Below are positions 54,319-59,795 of a stretch of DNA of 59,795 bases, piece after piece. This stretch comes from a virus, in IMG/VR virus record IMGVR_UViG_3300045135_002103, positions 1-59,795 of that record, one strand, 5' to 3'. The notes under the pieces are model-generated. The model did not search any database and was not told where the DNA came from. It saw only the letters and a list, made by a program, of their open reading frames with translations. Made by a program: the position numbers and the translations under genes. Each line of letters begins with the position of its first letter. Within the stretch, counting starts at the first letter, position 1.

Positions 54319-56338
54319 AGAACTCGACGATCTACTAGCAAGCATTAGAGCAGAATCTAAGGAGGAATCTAAGGAGGAATCTAAGGAGGAACCCAAGGGT
54401 GGTGCTCTTGCTTTGTATGAAGGTGCGAGGGAAACAGATTTAGTTTCTGAAGTCATAGATGAAAGGATATTAAGACTTCTTGGATTAGAGCAAGTCTTTG
54501 ATATTGACTATTCAACTTACATGACTCTCCTGAAGGAGAAGGTGCTTGCTGCCAGAATGGTTAACAGTAAGCTTTCTACTGATGAATCTGAATTAGTCAC
54601 TAATGAATATAGGAGAGTAAAGGGAAAGGTTGGTCGCTTTAAAATAAGTAGAAAGAAAATAACATCCGAAAGTCTGGGAGTATCTGGAAAAGTACCGATA
54701 TCACCAGAAAGATTTTTTTTAACAAGTAAAGCTGTCATTCCTCCACAAAGTAAAGAGGAAGGGGGGGAAGAATCTACTTCTCCAGAAATACTGAACAAGT
54801 TAGATGAACTTATTGCAGCAATAAGAAAGGATAATGATATAGAAAAAAAGAAGCAGGAGACTGAAAGAAGACAGAAGCAAAATAAGAGAAGAGAGGAAAG
54901 AGAAAATAGATTAGAAAAAATATCAAAACCAGTTCAAAGATTGATGAATAAGGTTGTAAAACCTTTTCAAAGTATTCTTGATCGCATTTTAAAATTCTTT
55001 ATTTTTACTTTTCTTGGATTTGCATTTAACAGATTTATGGACTGGTTTGGTGATCCAAAAAACCAGAAAAAAATAGAAAGTATTGGTAGGTTCTTAAAAG
55101 ACTGGTGGCCATCTTTGCTTGGTGCTGCTGCATTATTTTTTACTCCATTTGGTATTTTTGTCAAAGGAACTATTTCTTTACTTAAATTTTTATTACCAAA
55201 TCTCATAAAACTTACTAAGTTGATGTTGGGGACTAAGGGTGGACTGATTGCGACAGCAGTACTTGCTACTGGTGCTGGCGTGATGACCGCTCTGAACCAA
55301 GGAGAAAATGTTGACGAGCAGAGAGATATTCTTCAAAAGATAATGGAATCAACGGATTTGAGTTTACCAGATCCACAAAATCCAGTATCAGCACAAGCAC
55401 AGGGAGGAATGGTTCCAAATCTTGCCAGATCTTCTAAAAAAATTGCTTCTGGTTTTTCTAGAAGTATTTCAGGATTACGTGATAGTGACGGAAAAATTAC
55501 AAAATCTAGAAGTATTTCAGGATTACGTGATAGTGACGGAAAAATTACAAAATCCAGTGGACTGGATATTACTGGCGCTGGTCCAGACACTCAGTTAGTT
55601 GCAGCGAAACCAGGAGAAATTGTAATACCAACAGAAACCGTAAGCATGTACGGTTCTGATTACTTCATGAATCTTATTAGGTCTTCTGGAAATACAGGTA
55701 TTCCTCAAATTATAAATGGCATTCAACTTGCCAATGATGGTGGAATGGTTGGTGGGTTAAGGATTCCTAAGTCTAAACCTAGTTTTAAACCTCCCATGAT
55801 CCCTTCTATGGGTAGAATGAATACTTCAGGTTCTAATTTTATTCCCCCATCTTCAGGAGCAAGTGAGAACATTTCTTCTGGTTCTAATTTTATTCCTCCA
55901 TCTTCAGGAGCAAGTGAGAACATTTCTTTTGGTTCTAAGTTTATCCCCTCATCATCTCCACAGGAAAGTGGAAATGTTTCTCCTATAGGAAGTTTAATTA
56001 ATTCAGCATTAGGATCACAATCCAGTGTATCGGATATTTCTACTGGAGGAGAAACAAACTATTCTTCCCCATCCACTATTCCTTCATCAAGTTATTCTAA
56101 TGTAAAAAATTATAATGTATCTTTAGGGCCAAGAAAAATGTCCGTGCAGATGCCAGGAACTCCTGTTGTTAGAACTAATATGCAAGTAATAAACTTGCCA
56201 CCAGAAACACTACCTCCAAAAACTATGGCAACTCCCGTAAGAACGGGGACAGATATACCTAAGTTTAATGTTGTTTCAAATAATTCTCATAGATCAGTTG
56301 TTTCAACTGTTCTTGGTATTTCAGATCTGGTAGGATAA
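54308..56338 (+). CDS. Large tail/hub-associated protein 1 (676 aa)
   Basis: N-terminus has four ESKEE/EPK repeats. A charged coiled region (EKKKQETERRQKQNKRREE) is followed by KPFQSILDRILKFFIFTFLG and several hydrophobic stretches, then Ser/Pro/Gly-rich repeats: a 16-residue unit twice and a 17-residue unit about three times. Position between gp51-like and gp27 and the low complexity suggest a tail tape-measure or hub protein. The downstream 925-aa protein shares its central helix pattern. Confidence 0.55.
   Translation: MGPEELDDLLASIRAESKEESKEESKEEPKGGALALYEGARETDLVSEVIDERILRLLGLEQVFDIDYSTYMTLLKEKVLAARMVNSKLSTDESELVTNEYRRVKGKVGRFKISRKKITSESLGVSGKVPISPERFFLTSKAVIPPQSKEEGGEESTSPEILNKLDELIAAIRKDNDIEKKKQETERRQKQNKRREERENRLEKISKPVQRLMNKVVKPFQSILDRILKFFIFTFLGFAFNRFMDWFGDPKNQKKIESIGRFLKDWWPSLLGAAALFFTPFGIFVKGTISLLKFLLPNLIKLTKLMLGTKGGLIATAVLATGAGVMTALNQGENVDEQRDILQKIMESTDLSLPDPQNPVSAQAQGGMVPNLARSSKKIASGFSRSISGLRDSDGKITKSRSISGLRDSDGKITKSSGLDITGAGPDTQLVAAKPGEIVIPTETVSMYGSDYFMNLIRSSGNTGIPQIINGIQLANDGGMVGGLRIPKSKPSFKPPMIPSMGRMNTSGSNFIPPSSGASENISSGSNFIPPSSGASENISFGSKFIPSSSPQESGNVSPIGSLINSALGSQSSVSDISTGGETNYSSPSTIPSSSYSNVKNYNVSLGPRKMSVQMPGTPVVRTNMQVINLPPETLPPKTMATPVRTGTDIPKFNVVSNNSHRSVVSTVLGISDLVG
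54353..54397 (+). repeat. 12-base tandem repeat in 676-aa gene
   Basis: GAATCTAAGGAG three times, then a variant GAACCCAAG; encodes ESKE units. Confidence 0.8.
55457..55552 (+). repeat. 48-base perfect tandem repeat
   Basis: Two identical 48-base copies in frame (16 codons, RSISGLRDSDGKITKS). Confidence 0.9.
55829..55981 (+). repeat. 51-base repeat, three copies
   Basis: Units at 55829, 55880 and 55931 of 17 codons (SGSNFIPPSSGASENIS-type); first two nearly identical, third diverged. Confidence 0.8.
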
Positions 56339-56339
56339 T

Positions 56340-59117
56340 ATGGCAACTATTAGTTCTAAAAAATTATTACCATCTGCGGAGGGAAAGAAACAAGTATTTC
56401 TTGTTCCCTTAGCAAATGTAGTACCTTCAACACCTAAACTTGAAGGAATAACTCCGGTTGAAAAGAAAGCAGGAAGTAAGACTACGGTAATTGGCGAAAA
56501 GATTACTGAAGTTACTAGACTTTTTAGATATGGTTTATTATTAAAAGAGAGGGATAGAAGAAGAAAGATAAGATTAAATGAAAGAAAAAGAAGAGAGCAG
56601 AGAGAAACTAAACTAGAAGAAAAAAAACTAGGAAAGAAAGGAGAGCAAGAAAAACTTGCAGTAAAGATACCTGGATCTAGTATTTTTGATAGACTTGAAA
56701 GATTTCTTGGTTTTACTTTATTTGGTTTTATATTTAACAACTATAGTAAGTATCTACCTAGACTCCTTGTACTTGGTAAAGTGATAAAACCTGCAGTGGA
56801 AGGATTTTTAAATTTTTCTGAAACAATCCTTTCTGCAACAGTTACATTTATAAATGAAGGATATAAGGCGTATGATGCCGTTGGACAATGGGTAGAAGAT
56901 ATTGGTGGTGAAAATGCGAAAGCACTTTTTGATAAGTTTTCTAAAGAACTAAATGTATATTTAAATACGGCAATACTTATTGGTCTTGCCGGAATGCGTG
57001 GGGGTGCTTTTACTCCAAGAAGAGGACCACAAAAACCAAAACCAAAACCACCAGGTCGTCCTCCTGGTACTGGTGCTGGTGCTGGTTTTGCTTCTGGTTT
57101 TGCTACTGGGTTTGCTTTTTGTGAACTAAAAGGAAAAGTACCTGCACGACAAATTAATGCTGCAGCAAGAAGTTTAGCAAATGATGCAGCAAAAGGAGTA
57201 TCTGAAGAGGTTATAGAAAACAAGACCAAGAGAATAATAACAAAAAGACTTGCTGAAACTGCAGCTCCAGTAGGGGCTGGATCGGTTGGAGCATATTCTA
57301 CACCTAGAGGAATAGATCCTAGAGGGGGAGGTCGTAATATAAACAGAGGTGGAGGTTTTGCTAGAAGACCTGGTTCCATAGGATCTCAGGGACCAGTTCG
57401 TATTGGGTCGAAGTCAATACCTGATAACGTACTAGTTAATAAAATTTTAAATAATAAAACATTTAACGAATCTTTTGTCGATTTTTTAAGAAATAGTAAA
57501 GAACTTAAAAATAGAGGATTTGATTTAGGTTCAATTTCTAGCATCAATGAATTTGCTCAATTGCAAGGAATTACTCTTGATCAAGCAGTTAAGTCTCAAT
57601 TACAAAATTACAGAGATTATCAAAATCTAAGATCAAGTGGTGCAGTTGTTAGGCAACTGAAAAGAACTTTTCCTGATACTCCAAAAACTACTGATATAAA
57701 ACCAAGTGTTATTGGTCCAGAAGATACAATCCCACAACCAAAACCAACAATTCCGCAACCAAAACCAACAGGTGGAATGTTTTCTAAATTTAAAGGATTT
57801 TTTAGAGCTGGGGCTGTTCCACTTATTGGTGGAGTTATTGATTTTGTACTTAATATAGTATCAGGAGAAAAACCAGCTAAGGCAGGTGTTAGAGCTCTTG
57901 GTTCTACTATTGGTGGTTGGGCAGGGGGTGCATTAGGTACAGCAATAACTGGTGCTACTGCATTCTTTAGTGGAGGACTTGGTTTAATTTTAGCACCAGT
58001 TATTGTTGGTGGTTTGGGTGTTGGTGGTGCAATATTGGGAGACATTTTGTTTGGTATGATATATGATGGACTTGCTGGAGTACTTGGAGGAACCCGTGGA
58101 TATTCACAAGGTGGTATTATAGAATCAAGACAAATTAAGTTAGAAGAGTCTCCCAAAAAGAAAAAAAATATAGTACAACCATCTCCTATAGGTTTCAAGG
58201 CAGAAGAAAAATATAGGGATTATTATAACAAAGGTAACCAGAAGACTCCTTATAGTCTACTAAGAGATGCACATAGTGAACTGTCGGGAATGGGAGGATT
58301 TTTTGGAAGTCTTTTAGCAGGAACAATTGCTTTGTTAAATGGTCAGTTCTTTGAACCTGTGCTATTAAGTTATGTTGGTTCTGCATTTGGACGGACCACA
58401 AAGGCAGAATTGGAATCAACTGGAAGGATCGTTGTAAATATGGTTCGTAATCGGGTTGGTATTGCTACCACTACTACCACTACTACCACCACTACCACCA
58501 CTACACCACCTCAAACACCTCCAAGACGTAGACCTTCAAACTACTTGCCACCAAGTGGTACTAATGGAAGATTGAGTCCAAACCAATTGACTAAGGTTGG
58601 TCAATTAGTAGGTTCCATAACTGGTGGTCCTTATTGGTATGGAAATGGTGCTTATCTGGAAAATACTGCAGCAAAATGGTTTCTAAAAGCAAAACAAGCT
58701 GCTCAGAAAGAAGGTATATCCTTTGTAATTACTAGTGCATATAGATCTTATGAGCATCAGGATGCATTGGTAAAAGCAAAAGAAGATAATCCTAGTGATC
58801 CAAACATTATGACTCCTGCTCCAGCTGGAACATCGAGACATGGTTGGGGAACGGCAATTGATATTTCATATAATACTCCTGGTTATACGTGGTTGGTGAA
58901 TAATGGATCGAAATATGGGTGGGATTATATGAGCTTCCCTGGTGACCCAGTTCACTTTGAATTTGTGGGAGCTCCACAACTAATTTCAAAAACACGTTCA
59001 GCAACCAACTTAAATAACATAGCAAGTGCTAAAGTACTTTCAACTAATACTTCATATGAAGTGGAGTCGAATAATATTCTTATGAGACAAACATTCATTC
59101 AACCAGTAGTTGGTTAA
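56340..59117 (+). CDS. Large tail protein 2 with VanY-type peptidase domain (925 aa)
   Basis: Charged coiled N-terminus (KERDRRRKIRLNERKRREQ), then SIFDRLERFLGFTLFGFIFN similar to the 676-aa protein, Gly/Ala-rich membrane-like segments near 500-590, a Thr run of 13 (58467-58505), and a C-terminal M15/VanY domain from about residue 745: ITSAYRSYEHQDAL, GTSRHGWGTAIDIS and PVHFEF with zinc ligands H, D and H. It would cut peptidoglycan cross-links during tail penetration, in place of T4 gp5 lysozyme. A tape-measure role is also possible. Confidence 0.7.
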   Translation: MATISSKKLLPSAEGKKQVFLVPLANVVPSTPKLEGITPVEKKAGSKTTVIGEKITEVTRLFRYGLLLKERDRRRKIRLNERKRREQRETKLEEKKLGKKGEQEKLAVKIPGSSIFDRLERFLGFTLFGFIFNNYSKYLPRLLVLGKVIKPAVEGFLNFSETILSATVTFINEGYKAYDAVGQWVEDIGGENAKALFDKFSKELNVYLNTAILIGLAGMRGGAFTPRRGPQKPKPKPPGRPPGTGAGAGFASGFATGFAFCELKGKVPARQINAAARSLANDAAKGVSEEVIENKTKRIITKRLAETAAPVGAGSVGAYSTPRGIDPRGGGRNINRGGGFARRPGSIGSQGPVRIGSKSIPDNVLVNKILNNKTFNESFVDFLRNSKELKNRGFDLGSISSINEFAQLQGITLDQAVKSQLQNYRDYQNLRSSGAVVRQLKRTFPDTPKTTDIKPSVIGPEDTIPQPKPTIPQPKPTGGMFSKFKGFFRAGAVPLIGGVIDFVLNIVSGEKPAKAGVRALGSTIGGWAGGALGTAITGATAFFSGGLGLILAPVIVGGLGVGGAILGDILFGMIYDGLAGVLGGTRGYSQGGIIESRQIKLEESPKKKKNIVQPSPIGFKAEEKYRDYYNKGNQKTPYSLLRDAHSELSGMGGFFGSLLAGTIALLNGQFFEPVLLSYVGSAFGRTTKAELESTGRIVVNMVRNRVGIATTTTTTTTTTTTTPPQTPPRRRPSNYLPPSGTNGRLSPNQLTKVGQLVGSITGGPYWYGNGAYLENTAAKWFLKAKQAAQKEGISFVITSAYRSYEHQDALVKAKEDNPSDPNIMTPAPAGTSRHGWGTAIDISYNTPGYTWLVNNGSKYGWDYMSFPGDPVHFEFVGAPQLISKTRSATNLNNIASAKVLSTNTSYEVESNNILMRQTFIQPVVG
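58467..58505 (+). repeat. Thr-codon microsatellite
   Basis: Thirteen consecutive Thr codons (ACC/ACT mixed, last ACA), forming a linker before the peptidase domain. Confidence 0.8.
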
Positions 59118-59133
59118 ATAGTTAATAAAAGAT

Positions 59134-59795
59134 ATGGGCAGCAAAGAGTCTCTACAATATAATAGGTTTGAGATATATCCCAATGAGGGTAATGAGTCTG
59201 TAGATATTCGTGCGGGTGCTCCTAGAATCGAATATCGTGAAAGTGTATTCACACCTTTTGTTCAGATTACTGTATTTGTAATTGAAACAGGTAATGCTGT
59301 TGATGAACTAACAGTACTCGAAGGACTCAAACTTCAAGGGACAGAGAAGGTTTTATTTGAAATAGAGGATGCACTTGGTAATAAAGTATCTCTTGAAGAG
59401 GATAATGATCTGAGAATAGGTAGTGTTGCAAATGTATCTCAGTCATTTAAAAATATTTCATATAGTCTGAATGTAGTATCAAAAGAAATGTTTGATAACA
59501 CATTGTTAGACTCAAGAGTAAGAAGAAGATTGGAAGGAAAGATATCTGATATTGTTCCATCAATAGTGCAAAATGAATTAGGTTCTAGCAAACCTGTATA
59601 TATTGATGTTACTCATAACTCATACTTTGATTTTGGAAAAGATGTTTCTCCTTTCAATAAAATATTAGAACTACAGAGACTATCAATACCAGATGGATTA
59701 TCTGGAAAGAGTGCTGGATATCTTTTCTGGGAAACATCAGATGGATATCATTTCAAGTCACTTGATAAACTATTCAGTACAAAGGGAAAGGTTAT
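59134..59795 (+). CDS. 27: Baseplate hub protein gp27-like, N-terminal part
   Basis: ATG 59134; the frame is open to the end of the window (220 codons). NRFEIYPNEGNESVDIRAGA and RIEYRESVFTPFVQITVFVI are like the hub protein gp27 of T4-like cyanophages, which forms the central ring of the baseplate. TTAAATA lies at 59114-59120. The C-terminal part is missing. Confidence 0.7.
   Translation, partial: MGSKESLQYNRFEIYPNEGNESVDIRAGAPRIEYRESVFTPFVQITVFVIETGNAVDELTVLEGLKLQGTEKVLFEIEDALGNKVSLEEDNDLRIGSVANVSQSFKNISYSLNVVSKEMFDNTLLDSRVRRRLEGKISDIVPSIVQNELGSSKPVYIDVTHNSYFDFGKDVSPFNKILELQRLSIPDGLSGKSAGYLFWETSDGYHFKSLDKLFSTKGKV

Noticed and set aside
56741-57379. Long minus-strand ORFs opposite the 925-aa tail gene
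   Set aside because: Low-complexity Pro/Ala readings complementary to Gly-rich codons; no start signals.
54353-58505. Short tandem repeats as a CRISPR array
   Set aside because: Repeats are in frame within genes, with no unique spacers.

Overview
The window is a segment of a T4-like cyanophage genome (a myovirus of marine Prochlorococcus or Synechococcus). The evidence is T4-type structural and replication genes (gp4, gp26, gp27, gp32, gp33, gp48, gp53, gp54, gp59, PhoH) alongside cyanobacterial metabolic genes (psbA, psbD, hli, plastocyanin, ferredoxin, PTOX, talC, gnd, zwf, pstS). The DNA is AT-rich and very densely packed. Neighbouring genes usually share 1-4 bases (TAATG, ATGA or TGATG junctions). 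Both sigma70-like promoters (TTGACN, almost always 17 bases, TATNNT) and T4 late-type elements (NTAAATA) can be read by eye.

Layout. 1-5.5 kb: seven tRNA genes (Arg, Gly, Val, Ser, Pro, Ile, Met) interleaved with small proteins, a TagD-like cytidylyltransferase, an HNH protein, a Phd-like antitoxin and a 2OG-Fe(II) oxygenase. 5.6-23.4 kb: one uninterrupted plus-strand island of nucleotide-sugar and glycosyltransferase genes. It includes a GDP-mannose 3,5-epimerase homologue, heptose kinase and guanylyltransferase homologues, Gmd-, RmlB- and RmlD-like enzymes, cupins and GT4, GT6, GT11 and GT25 transferases, and it starts at a promoter built into a terminator. 23.5-25.5 kb: two small secreted beta-rich proteins and pstS, with a Pho-box-like array. 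25.6-31 kb: Hli proteins, a thioredoxin-like protein, a SleB-like hydrolase, a secreted HEGWH protein, small membrane proteins and a thermonuclease. 30.8-32.7 kb: a minus-strand operon of three secreted or structural-type proteins. 33-41 kb: the photosynthesis and carbon block (psbA, ferredoxin, plastocyanin, talC, PTOX, gnd, zwf, psbD, glutaredoxin). 41-45.9 kb: small genes, two ORFs each flanked by halves of a glutamine-riboswitch-like motif, and thyX. 45.9-49.5 kb: phoH, a PD-(D/E)XK nuclease, gp33, gp59 and gp32. 49.5-52.5 kb (minus strand): gp53, gp48, an unknown protein and gp4. 52.5-59.8 kb: gp54, gp26, a gp51-like protein, two large tail proteins (one with a VanY-type peptidase) and the start of gp27, which runs off the window.

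How the genes fit together. PsbA, PsbD, Hli, plastocyanin, ferredoxin and PTOX would keep photosynthetic electron flow going in the infected cell. TalC, Gnd and Zwf would turn carbon toward NADPH and pentose phosphate. ThyX, the glutaredoxins and PstS serve nucleotide and phosphate supply. The sugar island probably builds an unusual GDP- or dTDP-linked sugar, perhaps a heptose or deoxysugar, and attaches it to a host surface glycan or to the virion. These roles are inferred from family membership; nothing here was tested by database search.
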